Source of the DNA: Shewanella sp. Choline-02u-19
Lineage (GTDB): Bacteria > Pseudomonadota > Gammaproteobacteria > Enterobacterales > Shewanellaceae
Assembly: GCF_002836205.1 (NCBI RefSeq)
Contig: NZ_PJBE01000013.1
Coordinates: forward strand, 248,001 to 312,000
DNA: 64,000 bases
Direction of reading: 5' to 3'
Shown: piece after piece, positions 19,101 to 30,300 of the stretch
How positions within the stretch are numbered: position 1 is the first letter of the stretch
How the letters are laid out: each line of letters starts with the position of its first letter
Program-made: the position numbers and the translations under genes
The notes under the pieces: model-generated
What the model saw: the letters and a program-made list of their open reading frames with translations, nothing else
The model's database searches: none
Told to the model about the DNA's origin: nothing

Positions 19101-22023
19101 TCTGTTGCGCTCTGGCAATAATAGGTTTGCTTGGCAGCGGGCGTACGCTAGAAGCGCTACCATTGGCAAATTTGTTCTGAATCGAGCTTAGAGCAGCTAA
19201 CGGCGCATCATAAATATGCTGATAAATGTCACGACCCCCCAAGGTCACTTGTTTTATTAGCTGATGTTTGGCGTCAGATTTTAGCTCGCTGGCTAAACGT
19301 GCACGCAGCGCTTGTTGCTCGATATCGCTCTGGCTTAGCAGCAGCTGAGAAACTTGATTCTCGCTCACGTTGGTCACTATCGCTTTGCTATTAGACACTT
19401 TCGTGCGCGAAACCGTTAATAACCCGTGCAGCAAACTTGCCATACCGGCGGCGGCAAAGCAGTGGCCAACACGGCTATCTGCGCTGGTGGTCATCGCGTT
19501 AGGAAACGCTGCGCTAAGCGAGTGGCTTGCTGTTGTGGTCGTTAAGCTGCCTGGCGCGATGTTGGTTTCTAGCACACTAACACAGGCGCTATTGGTTGCA
19601 GCTTGGCTTAAAAGGGTAGCGGTAACACTTGATAGTTGCTGCGTATGACCAAATGCCAGTGCATCAATTTGACCGTAGGCACGGCCAGAGGTACTTTCAT
19701 CTTTAACCAAGACAACCGCACCTGCACCTTCACCCACATTCCAACTGTTACCAGTATTAGTACTTGTATTAGTATTAGGCGTCATGGCCACTGGAGCAAT
19801 ACTGTTCTTTAAGATCACCTGCTCAAAACTGCCAGACAAGTCCACTGCAGCAATAACGACGGCATCAAGGTTGTCTTCAGTCATCAGGTTTTGCGCCACA
19901 TCAATACAGCGGCTGACTGACTGCTCTGCTGCAGAGATGGTAAAGGCTGGACCATTAAAGTCCCACAGCGATGACACGCGAGACGCCATGATGTTACCAA
20001 TAAAACTGGTGTACTGATTCAGTTTTGCGGCATCAAGGACGCTGTCCATTGCAATCGCTTCGAGTGCTTGATATTCATCTGCCGTTAAGTTCACGCCAAT
20101 CGCCGCAAGGCTTTGCTGCAACTGAGTGTGCAAGTTAACGCGGCCACGGAACTGATGCAGTTCTAGCTCGGTTTCCATCGCCACTAACACAGCCACCTTC
20201 TGGCCCGGTTGTAGCTTGGCATCACGAATGGCTTCATCGGTGACTCGCATCAACATCAGTTGCTGTGAGATCAAGCGATCGTCTTCATTCGGTGGCAGTT
20301 TAAAGCGTAAGAAATCCAGTTCGAAATTATCAACATAAGCGCCTTTTGGCGCGCCGTTGAGGCCAAACTGAGCCAATAATTCAGGATGCTTTTCTAAGCC
20401 CTTCCAACGCTTGGTTGGCAGGGCAATAAAGGCATCGCTATTAGTTGCAATGGCGGTATCCAGCTGATTAATATTGCTCAGTGGACCAAAGTGCGAGCTT
20501 AGCCCGACAATTTTAAGCGGCGCTGGTGCCGCAGGTGCAACAACCGCTTTTAGCTTGGGAGCATCAGCGGAGGTTGGCGTATAAGATTCAAGTAACAGGT
20601 GCGCGTTGCAACCACCAAAACCAAATACCGACACACCAGCATGACGGGTTTTAACCCCTGCTATCGTATTGCTGGCTTTATCTGGCCAACCTTGGACTAA
20701 GCTTGGCAGTGTGGCTTTACCAAATAACTTATTAGGTGATGCAATCGCATCGCTAATGTTAATGCTTGGCGGCAATAAACCCTCTTTCATGGCAAAGATC
20801 ATCTTCATGATCCCTGGCATTCCTGCCGCGGTGAGCAAATGGCCTAGGTTGGATTTTGCTGAACCGATAAGCGGCGCGCTCGACCCTTGCAGCTTGTCTC
20901 CAAAAAAGGTCTCCATTGAGGTGAGCTCTATTTTGTCCCCAAGCGGCGTTCCGGTGGCATGACATTCAATCACTTCAATGTCTTTTGGTTCTATATCACT
21001 GGCAGCAAAGGCACGCTCGAACGCTTTTACCTGACCTTTAGGGTTCGGGCTCAGTACAAACTGGCCTTTACCGTCATTCGATAAACCGACACCACTGACT
21101 ACGGCGTAGATTTTATCGTTGTCACGCTCGGCATCTTCAAGACGCTTAAGCACTAATACGCCAGCACCTTCACCGGCGAACAAGCCTTTACTATCACCGT
21201 CAAATGGCACTGATACGCCATGATCTGGGTAAGCATGGAAGATTGAGAATCCCATATTGATGAAGAAGGGATCTGCGCCGGAAACTGCGCCCGCGAGCAT
21301 CACATCTGCTTTGCCCGTGCTTAAGTAATCACAGGCAAGTTTGAGTGAGTAAACTGAGCTGGCACAAGCGGCATCAAGACTGAGCTGGGTGCTGCCAAGG
21401 CCTAATGCATCGGCAACCACTTTAGAAGTGTTGTGGGCAATTGCGCCGTTAGCACTTTCAAGGGTTGCTTCGTTATTGGCTCTGGCAGTGTCTGCATTGG
21501 TCGGGCTGAGCTTAAAGTTGTTGCTGGCTAATTTATCTTGTAGCGCTTTTTCTACTGCGCTGTGATAAATCGGCAAAAACAGGTCGTTTGAGCGCTCTGT
21601 CGGAAATGACAATGCGCCCATGATAACGCCAGTGCGGCTGAGTAATTCATTGTTATCAAGTGAAATACCAGCATCTTCAAGGGCTTTACGACTGGTGTCG
21701 AGTGCCCATAAAAAGCTATGGTCTAAACCGTCTAAGCTATCAGCAGAGAGTTTGTAGCCGGCTGAGTCAAAGCTGAAGTTCTCAATGTAGCCGCCTTTAT
21801 CACAATAAAAACGGTCTGACTGGCCTTGCACACCTTGGTAGTCAGCGCTGTTTGCACCTAACTTTTTATCGGTCAAGGTGCTGCGAGAATCTCGCTTATC
21901 GAGTAAGTTCTGCCAAAACTGCTGCGGGCTATTAGCATCTGGGTACAGAGTGGCTAAACCGACGATGGCAATCTTGCTTTGCTTGCTCGAAACGTGGTTA
22001 GAAGTGTTGTCTGTTACAGACAT
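16147..22023 (-). CDS. pfaC: PUFA synthase subunit PfaC (KS-CLF-DH-DH)
   Basis: 1958 residues. Domains in order: ketosynthase (about 15-480; active Cys near 220 in 'LDAACASSVYS', His motifs 'CHATGTPLGD' and 'KSNLGHLLTAAG'); chain-length factor (about 500-960), where the catalytic Cys region reads 'SAAEQSVSRC', so it is decarboxylation/length-control type, not condensing; an Ala/Pro/Gln/Thr-rich linker (about 960-1120); and two FabA-like dehydratase/isomerase hot-dog units (about 1130-1500, 'CHFQGDQVMAGSLMAEG'; about 1560-1950, 'FHFHQDPVMPGSLGVEA'). The tandem FabA-like domains introduce and keep the cis double bonds. ATG overlaps the pfaB stop by one base (TAATG). Confidence 0.97.
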   Translation of the reverse strand: MSVTDNTSNHVSSKQSKIAIVGLATLYPDANSPQQFWQNLLDKRDSRSTLTDKKLGANSADYQGVQGQSDRFYCDKGGYIENFSFDSAGYKLSADSLDGLDHSFLWALDTSRKALEDAGISLDNNELLSRTGVIMGALSFPTERSNDLFLPIYHSAVEKALQDKLASNNFKLSPTNADTARANNEATLESANGAIAHNTSKVVADALGLGSTQLSLDAACASSVYSLKLACDYLSTGKADVMLAGAVSGADPFFINMGFSIFHAYPDHGVSVPFDGDSKGLFAGEGAGVLVLKRLEDAERDNDKIYAVVSGVGLSNDGKGQFVLSPNPKGQVKAFERAFAASDIEPKDIEVIECHATGTPLGDKIELTSMETFFGDKLQGSSAPLIGSAKSNLGHLLTAAGMPGIMKMIFAMKEGLLPPSINISDAIASPNKLFGKATLPSLVQGWPDKASNTIAGVKTRHAGVSVFGFGGCNAHLLLESYTPTSADAPKLKAVVAPAAPAPLKIVGLSSHFGPLSNINQLDTAIATNSDAFIALPTKRWKGLEKHPELLAQFGLNGAPKGAYVDNFELDFLRFKLPPNEDDRLISQQLMLMRVTDEAIRDAKLQPGQKVAVLVAMETELELHQFRGRVNLHTQLQQSLAAIGVNLTADEYQALEAIAMDSVLDAAKLNQYTSFIGNIMASRVSSLWDFNGPAFTISAAEQSVSRCIDVAQNLMTEDNLDAVVIAAVDLSGSFEQVILKNSIAPVAMTPNTNTSTNTGNSWNVGEGAGAVVLVKDESTSGRAYGQIDALAFGHTQQLSSVTATLLSQAATNSACVSVLETNIAPGSLTTTTASHSLSAAFPNAMTTSADSRVGHCFAAAGMASLLHGLLTVSRTKVSNSKAIVTNVSENQVSQLLLSQSDIEQQALRARLASELKSDAKHQLIKQVTLGGRDIYQHIYDAPLAALSSIQNKFANGSASSVRPLPSKPIIARAQQTAQQSTLPMSTATAPVPVTAAVSAQALGTLSMTTQVKPTQVSNTATAIDVSAGDLAAFQQNQQLAQQAHHAFLKSRSAGMQVADALLKQQLAQVTGQAIVSAPAPVLTAPATIQAVPASAANVAVITPDHANVAPYIAPNPALKPCIWNYADLVEYAEGDIGNVFGSDYAIIDSYSRRVRLPTTDYLLVSRVTKLDATMNEYKPCSMTTEYDIPVDAPYLVDGQIPWAVAVESGQCDLMLISYLGIDFENKGERVYRLLDCTLTFLGDLPRGGDTLRYDIKINNYARNGETLLFFFSYECFVGDTMILKMDGGCAGFFTDEELADGKGVIRTEDEVKARSLVVKKTFNPLLDCPKTSFSYPEIHKLLSADIEGCFGPSHQGAAQPSLCFASEKFLMIEQVSKIDRNGGTWGLGLIEGHKQLEANHWYFPCHFQGDQVMAGSLMAEGCGQLLQFYMLHLGMHTQTQNGRFQPLENASQQVRCRGQVLPQSGVLTYRMEITEIGFSPRPYAKANIDILLNGKAVVDFQNLGVMIKEEDECVRYPLLERTAEKQAPSASTKQGYQPASVNAPLMAQIPDLSKAPNKGVIPISHVEAPITPDYPNRVPDTVPFTPYHMFEFATGNIENCFGPEFSIYRGMIPPRTPCGDLQVTTRVIEVNGKRGEFKKPSSCIAEYEVPSDAWYFDKNNHASTMPYSILMEISLQPNGFISGYMGTTLGFPGLELFFRNLDGAGELLREVDLRGKTIRNDSRLLSTVMAGTNIIQSFSFELSTDGEPFYRGTAVFGYFKGEALKDQLGLDNGKVTQPWHVAKGIAADITVNLLDKGARHFNAPASQPHYRLAGGQLNFIDSVEIVDNGGTAGLGYLYAERTIDPSDWFFQFHFHQDPVMPGSLGVEAIIETMQTYAISKDLGAGFKNPKFGQILSNIKWKYRGQINPLNKQMSMDVSITSVEDDKDGKKVITGNASLSKDGLRIYEVFDIAISIEEAL

Positions 22024-24356
22024 TAGACTTCCCCTTTGAGTGATGTAGTGTCATAGGACGAAGCGACAGCATTGCTGCTATCTTGTTGGCCTTGGCCAGT
22101 GCTATTCGGTCGTTGCTTGCTCAATAAGGTGGTGCGGGCTATCTCGCGCACAAGTCCATCAATAAGCGGTGTGACTGACATGGGCACACCATGGCTAATG
22201 AGCTGGCCTAGCGCTTTAATTAAATTGACGGCATCGCTGCTGCCTTTTGCATTCATTGGCACAGTGCAGCAAGGTGCGTTTTCAAGTAGCGCGGCTGCGT
22301 TTGCATCCTGACTATCTTGCTTCGCAATCTTGTCGATTAAGGTGCAGTTTTGTCTGTCAGCCCCAAGCTCAACAAATAGCTTCGCGCCTTGACGTTGGGC
22401 GCTATGGATAAGCGCGGTAAAGTCCAAGGTATGACAAAAGGTGTCGGCAATCGATTGGGCGACAAGCTGGCTATTGAGTTGACTCGCTTGGTTAATTGCT
22501 TGATGGCGTGGCTCACTACCACAGAGGTTTGCTGCGCTAATGAATTTAATCTCATTGGGCAGTTCGTCTCGAAGCGGTTGCTGATAAAAGCTAACCACAT
22601 TGTGATGCTCCACCATTGCTGGGGGAGTATGCATGGCGGTGACTCGATTAGCCGCAATGCCACGTTTACCCAGTGCAGACAGTAACGCTCTACATTGGCT
22701 TTCGCAGCCTGCGATGACGCAAGTATCGCCTTGGATGATCGCAATATAGGCGCGCGGGTAATCGACTAGCAAAGCTTTGATAGGCGCTGCTGGGCTGCGA
22801 ACCACAAAACTATTCCAGACAATATCGGGCTCATTATTGCCCAGTTGCCACGCTTGTCTAACGGCGGTCAATTTTCCTGAAATCACCGAGGTAAAGAGAG
22901 CATCTGTTTGGGTTTTGCTAATCAACTCATGGGGATTTTTCCACACCCCAAGACTGGCCCACATCGACGCTTCACCCATAGAGTAACCCAATGCAAAGTC
23001 TGGACGAACCTTAAATTCATCGGTTAATAACTGCGTCAGGATATAACTGCTGCCAACACCCGCAATGGCTAAGTCACCTAAGTCCATCGCGGCTGCATGC
23101 TTGGGATCTAAGTGATAGATCTGCTCAGCTTGCAGCATAGATTTTAGATCGCCTTCACGTTCAAGTTTGGCATATAGCGCTGGAAAGTATTGATGCAGTT
23201 CACTTAACATGTCGGCGTAAACCGTACCAACACCAGGATAGACAAAGGCAAGGCCTGCCTCAGCTTGATTACCCAGCGCATGAGCGGTGAAGTAGCTGCC
23301 GCTTGGGGTTTTGTACTGTGTCTGCTCGGCAATGGTTTTAGCCACTGCTGCCTTTAATGCACTTAGTTCAAGCTGCATAGCGGCAACTGAAGTAGCATTG
23401 AGTACGGCACAAAGCTGAGCTTTTGTCTCTGTTTTAGCGCTATTTGCTTTGTACTGCTTTAAATTATTGACCATGGCTTGCAACACGCTGGTATCACTGT
23501 GAGCAGTGTGCCCAGAGTGTTCAGTCGTTAGGGCTTCAAGTTCTGCCGCTAACGTGGTAATCGCAAGGCTAAGCTCTGCTTGGTTGTCACCGCACACGAT
23601 AAACTGTAAACGCTGATGATTAAGTAAAGATTTAGCCGCGATAAAACCAGTGCCTTGAGCTATCACAAAGCTCACCGATTGCGGACCATTGTTAAAGCTA
23701 ATAGCTGCAACGCGGGCTTGATGATACTCGGTAAACCAATAATGGCTTCTGGCTTGCTTTGGGCTTAATGCTACGCCGTTATTAAGCTCATCTCGATAGT
23801 GAGTGCGACTGGCAAGTTGGCTAATAAGTTGATGCACGGCAGCGAACTGCGCTTTGCTATCAAGGTCATTATGTTGCTCAAGCTTACTTAAATGTGCACC
23901 GTCACGCTTTGCCTGCGCGAGTGCACTCGTCAAGCTACTATCTGCACTGTTGCTGCTGTTGGTATTAGCTCGCTGCATGGCAGTAAGCTGTGCGTGTGGA
24001 TGTATTCTAAGCTGGGCCGCTTTCAACGCAGGCATCATTAATAACGCATGCTCGGTTGTGTTTAGCTGTACTAATTTACCATCTTCAATGGCGCTAATTG
24101 TGCGGTCTAACTGTTTTTCAAAACTAGCGTCTTTAAAGTCATCGACAGTGATTTTCACAATGCTGTCGACTAACGATAGATTTTGTGCGGAAGCCTGCTC
24201 CCCGCTAAAGTCAGGGCGGTTAAGTTCTGGCAGCAATGCTGCCAGTTCGTCACTGTTTAACTCTATTGATGGCAACACCAAAAGTGCGATGCGCAGTGGC
24301 ATCGCAATTTTGTTTGAGGCTGGCTCAGTCGCTGGGCTTAGTGGTTTAGTGGTCAC
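22023..24356 (-). CDS. pfaB: PUFA synthase acyltransferase subunit PfaB
   Basis: 777 residues with one recognisable enzymatic domain, an acyltransferase in the second half, with the GxSxG nucleophile motif GYSMGE (Ser about 459), 'FVYPGVGTVY' near 371-380 at the domain start and a late 'FVELGADRQN'. The first 350 residues are degenerate KS-like/unknown and Ala/Gln/Asn-rich. In characterised systems PfaB influences which final product (EPA or DHA) is made. The start is GTG at 24354-24356, overlapping the pfaA stop TGA (GTGA, 4 nt), which argues for this start; the stop overlaps pfaC by 1 nt. Confidence 0.95.
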   Translation of the reverse strand: MTTKPLSPATEPASNKIAMPLRIALLVLPSIELNSDELAALLPELNRPDFSGEQASAQNLSLVDSIVKITVDDFKDASFEKQLDRTISAIEDGKLVQLNTTEHALLMMPALKAAQLRIHPHAQLTAMQRANTNSSNSADSSLTSALAQAKRDGAHLSKLEQHNDLDSKAQFAAVHQLISQLASRTHYRDELNNGVALSPKQARSHYWFTEYHQARVAAISFNNGPQSVSFVIAQGTGFIAAKSLLNHQRLQFIVCGDNQAELSLAITTLAAELEALTTEHSGHTAHSDTSVLQAMVNNLKQYKANSAKTETKAQLCAVLNATSVAAMQLELSALKAAVAKTIAEQTQYKTPSGSYFTAHALGNQAEAGLAFVYPGVGTVYADMLSELHQYFPALYAKLEREGDLKSMLQAEQIYHLDPKHAAAMDLGDLAIAGVGSSYILTQLLTDEFKVRPDFALGYSMGEASMWASLGVWKNPHELISKTQTDALFTSVISGKLTAVRQAWQLGNNEPDIVWNSFVVRSPAAPIKALLVDYPRAYIAIIQGDTCVIAGCESQCRALLSALGKRGIAANRVTAMHTPPAMVEHHNVVSFYQQPLRDELPNEIKFISAANLCGSEPRHQAINQASQLNSQLVAQSIADTFCHTLDFTALIHSAQRQGAKLFVELGADRQNCTLIDKIAKQDSQDANAAALLENAPCCTVPMNAKGSSDAVNLIKALGQLISHGVPMSVTPLIDGLVREIARTTLLSKQRPNSTGQGQQDSSNAVASSYDTTSLKGEV

Positions 24357-27300
24357 TCTTTAGCCTCGCCTAGCGTGCTGTCATGAGCCACAGCTGAGTG
24401 AGCGATAAACGCATCATTCAAACTCTTACTAATAGTCACTTTGGCTGCGGTCATCTTGGCGCTTAGCTCACCATTTTCATGGTACAGAGCCACGTTAGCC
24501 GCTAGCGAACGCGCGCTGGTTTTAACCACGTCTAACTTAATAAAGCCGCGCTCACCAAATGCCATTGGGCTGTTGACCACAAACTCACCAATTGATGAGG
24601 GCAGGCTAGCCGCGCCATGTTTAAGTCTGGCCCAGACTAACATCGCTTGCAGTAACAAATCTTCAGCAAAGGGCTGACAACCACCGACATGTGATTGTGC
24701 AACAAACTGAGCGCAGTCATTAGCATCAACCTCAGCGAGTTTCACTGTGGTGATTAAACTGTGGTCATCAAATTGCGTCACTGTGTCAATGCCCTGCAAA
24801 CGTGGACCATGAAACAAGGTTCCGTTGGCATACAGGGTTGCTGCAGTGGTTACCGCTTGGCTTGCATCTAGCGCATACATCGCCGGTGTTAGCGGTTGTG
24901 TACGGACAGATGCATTGTCAAAGTCGCTATCACTGCTGGCGATTAATGTCGCTTTATATTGCGGGCGACCTTGGCTACTGATGAGTGCGCTAAGCGTTTT
25001 GCCATCATCTGATGGGGTTAACGCTAGCGTCATCTCTTGCGGCGCTAAGTCGTCAAATACAATGCCTTTCAGTAATTTGTAATCAATCACTTTTACGCAA
25101 GTACCTAACATTTTACTTGCCGCTTCGCGCATCCATTGGATAGCACACACTGTGGGAAGCACAGGGTTACCGCCAATGCGGTGGTCTTGAATAAAGACCA
25201 ATGCATTGGGGTTAAGGCGGCGAGTGAGTGTGACTGCGGTTAGCTGACCGTGGCCGATTTTTTTTGCATCATGCTGCGAGCGCGATGCAGTTTGCACCTC
25301 ACCCGCATTAAGCTTTTTTACAGATGCTGCTCCAGTCGAAGCGTCAGCGCCTTGCATAGAGGTACCAACTAACAACTGTGCCCCCGTCTCACTGAGTAGC
25401 TGAGTCGCAAATAGTTCAGCGCCGGCTTGCAAAGGAATGACGTATACACCGCGGTCGGTGAACATCTTCTTCAATGCCGCGGTAACCATGCCGCCATCCC
25501 AAGGGCCCCAGTTAAAGCTCATGACTTTAGCTTGTGGGTTGCGAGCAGTGAACTGCAGCGCCGCCTTGTTAAGGATGTCGTTAGACATGGCGTAATCACT
25601 TTGGCCAGTGTTGCCGTAAAAACCTGCAGCCGATGAGAACATCGCTAGCAGTTTGATGTTACTTGGCTCAAGTGCAGCAAGCAGCGCTTTAAGGCCATTA
25701 ACCTTAGTGCCGTAAACTCGTGCTAGCTCTGCCAGTGTTTTGTCTTGAATATGCTTATCAGCAAGTACGCCAGCACCATGTATTAGGCCGGTTATTTCGC
25801 TTGAACGACCTTGTAGTGCAGCGCTAATAGCAGTGGTATCGGTGACATCCATGCTGACGTATTCAGCTGATGCGCCGACGCTAGCAAAGGCGTTTAATGC
25901 AGTATTGATTTCAATGCTGCTCTGCACTGGCCACACTAGGGCATCAACTTGCTTTGGCGTTGGCTTTTGACCCGTTGCGATAATATGCGCAATAGCGGCA
26001 GATTTAAGCTCGCTGGTTTGCTTACCCGCAGCCCAACTTGGCAATGCTTGTAATTCACTACGACCCGCTAAGATAAAGTGAGACTGAGTGCGACGGGCTA
26101 GGGCTAGTGCACATTCGAACGTGACGCCTTTAGCTCCCCCGGTCACCAGTATTTTATCTGAACTGTTTAGCTCTGCTTTCGCCGATTTATTGCTCGCTTC
26201 GCCTGCAATTAAGGTTACGCGGCTAATATCGCCGTGCTTATCGGTTGCAATACCCACTTCAGGTAATTGGGTATTGGCATCAAAAAGCTCGTTGGTAATA
26301 GCATCTGCGAAGTGCGTTGCATCAACATCGGTGGCGATATCTAATGCGCGGCAAAAAACAGTTGGCCATTCGTGACCGAGTGTTTTAGTTAATCCTGCTA
26401 ACGCCGCTTGGTTAAGCTCTGCAGTTTGTAATGCTTGAGTATTGAGGTAGCCAAAGCCGCCATCAATACGACTGACTGTCACGAAACAACGACGTGCATT
26501 GTTATCGACAGTCAACTTTGGTTGCAGCAGTTTAGCCCATAAGAACGCTTGGCTCAGGTGGTTAAAGCTTTGCTCATTTAAGTTTACTGCGTCGCCTTGA
26601 TTACTATCACTGCCTTCTGGCTGTAGGTGAATGAATCCACCGATTGCACCGAGCTGTTGCTCGATTTGTGCAATGACAGCGTTAATACCAGCTTCGTCTG
26701 CTGATGTTGCTTGAAAGCTTGCTACATCGCTTGAAAGCGGTGAATGAGCATTGCCTTCAGGTAGTCGAACAACAGCCACTTTTAGCCCTTGTTTAACCAG
26801 TTTCTCTGCTAGTACACCTGCGTTGTGGCCATCATCTGTGATCACAACGTTTGTGTCTGCGGCGAAACAGTTTTCTAATTTGTCCGCCGCACTAAGCTTT
26901 TTTAGCGCCACCTCGCTATGAGGTGGTAGTTCAACACTTGGCTCTGCAGAGACTGCAATTGTTTGAGTTGCTGTTGCACTTGAAGAACCATCAGCCAGCT
27001 TAGAGTTCATATAGCTAACGATTTCGCCTAAGGTGCGACACTCGGCTAGATCTTCAGGATTGAGTTCAGGCAAGCTCGGAAGCTCATCTTGTACAGTCCC
27101 TAAAATCTCAACGCGCTTGATAGAGTCGATACCAAGGTCAGCTTCCATATCCATGCTCAATTCAAGCATTTCAGTTGGGTAGCCAGTCTTGTCGGCAACT
27201 ACTGACATCATGGTGGCTTGTACTTTCTCTGCAGAGAGCGAGCCCTCAGCGGCTTGTAAAGGTAAAGTGTCTGCAACGCTTGTGCTTGGTGCTGTAGAAT

Positions 27301-30300
27301 TTTCAGCAGACAGCTTAGAGTTCATGTAGCTAACGATTTCGCCAAGAGTACGACACTCTGCTAGATCTTCAGGGTTGAGTTCAGGTAAACCTGGAAGCTC
27401 ATCTTGTACCGTTCCGAGAATTTCAACACGTTTGATAGAGTCGATACCAAGATCAGCTTCCATATCCATGCTCAGTTCAAGCATTTCAGTTGGGTAACCG
27501 GTCTTGTCTGCAACCACTGACATCATGGTGGCTTGTACTTTCTCTGCGCTCAAACCGCTAGTTGCTGTTGAAGCAGCAGGTGCTTCATTAATAACGGGTG
27601 TTGCAGATGTAGAAAGCTTGCTGTTCATGTAGCTAACAATTTCGCCAAGAGTACGACACTCTGCTAAATCTTCAGGGTTAAGCTCAGGCAGACCAGGAAG
27701 CTCATCTTGTACCGTACCGAGAATTTCAACGCGTTTGATAGAGTCGATACCAAGATCAGCTTCCATATCCATGCTCAGTTCAAGCATTTCAGTTGGGTAA
27801 CCGGTCTTGTCTGCAACCACTGACATCATGGTCGCTTGTACTTTCTCAGCAGATAGGTCGTTAGATGAAACTGCAGTCACTGGCGCTTCGTTAACACTTG
27901 CTGCTGGTGAAAGCTTGCTGTTCATGTAGCTAACGATTTCGCCAAGAGTACGACACTCAGCTAAATCTTCAGGGTTAAGCTCAGGCAGAGCTGGTAGCTC
28001 ATCCTGCACTGTACCTAGAATTTCTACACGCTTGATAGAGTCGATACCTAAATCGGCTTCCATATCCATTTCAAGTTCGAGCATTTCGGTAGGGTAACCG
28101 GTCTTTTCAGCGACAACAGACATCATGGTCGCCTGTACTTTTTCTGCAGAGAGTGAGCCCTCAGCGGCTTGTAAAGGTAAAGAGTCTGCAGCGCTTGTGC
28201 TTGGTGCTTTAGAGTTTCCTGCAGGCAACTTGCTGTTCATGTAGCTAACGATTTCGCCAAGTGTACGACACTCAGCTAAATCTTCAGGGTTAAGCTCAGG
28301 CAGACCAGGTAGCTCATCTTGCACTGTGCCCAAGATCTCAACGCGCTTGATAGAATCGATACCTAAATCGGCTTCCATATCCATTTCAAGCTCGAGCATC
28401 TCGGTAGGGTAACCGGTCTTTTCAGCAACAACAGACATCATGGTCGCCTGTACTTTTTCTGCTGATAGGCCATTAGTTACTGGAGCTACGTTTACTTGAG
28501 GAGCAACATTTGAAGAAAGTTGAGAGCCTTCAGCGGCACTTGTTGAGAGTTTGCTGTTCATGTAGCTAACGATTTCACCCAGTGTACGACACTCGGCTAA
28601 ATCTTCTGGGCTTAGCTCTGGTAAGCCTGGTAGCTCATCCTGCACAGTACCTAAAATCTCAACACGTTTGATAGAGTCGATACCTAAATCGGCTTCCATA
28701 TCCATTTCAAGTTCAAGCATCTCGGTTGGGTAACCAGTCTTTTCTGCCACAACTTCAAGCATGGTCGCTTGTACCTTCTCTGCAGACAGAGTCGCGCTGA
28801 CTGTAGGAGATACTGGTGCAGCGACAACTGGCGCGGCAACAGGTTCGATACGCGCTGCGGGTGCAGCTTGGCGCTGAACTTGCGTCGCTGTAACGTGTGG
28901 CGCATTCACTACTGGAGCAACTACTCTTGGCGCAACGATTGTTGCAACAACAGGTGCTGCTAGTGCAGGTGCAAGATTTTGAGTAACAGGCGCATAAACT
29001 GGGCTGACAATCGCAGTGCCGTTAAGCATGTTAAGCGCGGCATTATTGTTGCCTGCTTGCATCTCTAAGAATTGAGTATGGCTTTGTACTGTTTGTGCTT
29101 GTAGCTGATGGAACTGCTCCATCGAACGTTGCAAGCTTTCAGGTAAAGCAACACCTGCGCCAGCCAGTTTAGTTTGCTCAGTCATTAAGGTGGTAAACGT
29201 CTCACCATATTGCTGTGGAATACTAAGGAATTGCTGATGCAGCTCCGCTGCTTGTTGCTGCGCGGCAAAGAACTGCGACAATGCATCAGTGCTAACACTG
29301 ACGGTTGCTGGCTGAACTCTTGCTGCCTGAACTTTGGCAGGTTGTGCGGCTGCACTTGGAACGATTTGGCCATTAGGCGCTACATGCTCATTAGACATTG
29401 GTACTGCAATCTCCACGATCTTCTCTACTTCTTTTTCAATAACAGTTTGCACTTCGACGATTTTTTCAACTTCAACAATCTTTTCGACGATTTTCTCTTC
29501 GATGATGATTGTGCTTGTCACTGTTCCAGTCTCAAGCGACTTAGCCATTTTAGCGCGAGTCGCTGGGCTAATATGGTTAGCAGCGTTCAGTGTGATATTC
29601 ATCGGTGAGCGTTTAGCTGGCGCGGCAATATCAGCCTGGTATGGATCAATATTATCAAGTTGCACACCCGCAACGGCAAGTTGCACTGCAGCTTGTTTAA
29701 GCTGTAGGTCACTGTCGCCCTTAGGGCTTGGGTTAACAGAGATGATGCAAAGTTCGTTTAACTTGTCGCTCAACGTACCCTGTACTAGCTTTTGCAAAAT
29801 GTTCTTCGGACCAAACTCAACAAATACTCGCGCGCCAGCATCATACATAGCTTCTAGTTGCGTAGTGAAACGCACTGATTGAAGCATATGTTTCTTGAAC
29901 GACGCCTTAACCTTGGGAGCTGTATTGTCGTAGAGTGCACCCGTTGCGTTTGAATATAACGCGCGGCTTGGCTTGGTAAACTTGGCAGTATCAATTGCTT
30001 TAGCGAAAGGCGCTTGAGCGTGACCGACAAGCTCGGTGTGGAAAGCACCTGACACTGGCAAGTTAATCGCTTTGTAACCTAACTCACTTAGTGCTTTTGC
30101 AGCGTCGCCTGTTGTGGCTGTAGGGCCGGCAATGACTGATTGTGTCGGCGCGTTATAGTTAGCCACTTTAACACCATCGAACTTAGCGATAGTACTTTCA
30201 AGCGTGGCTAAATCATCCGCTTTATGAATGATGGCAAACATGGCACCAGTGTCAGCTTCAACACCGTCTTTAGCCGCGGCTTTAGTTGCCATGGCATCGC

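Noticed and set aside
23854..24363. Long plus-strand frame (169 codons) opposite pfaB.
   Set aside because: Antisense to well-supported pfaB coding sequence, Cys/Ser/Leu-rich composition typical of a shadow frame; no ribosome site.
27000..28790. Strong tandem repetition that at first resembles a repeat array such as CRISPR or a minisatellite.
   Set aside because: The period is about 300 bp, stays in one open frame and encodes ACP domains with the LGIDSIK serine; it is part of pfaA.
29210..29882. Two long plus-strand frames (132 and 182 codons) opposite the pfaA linker and MAT region.
   Set aside because: They mirror the EKIVE and Ala-rich linker codons (giving FFNN or STIFST runs) and have no family likeness.
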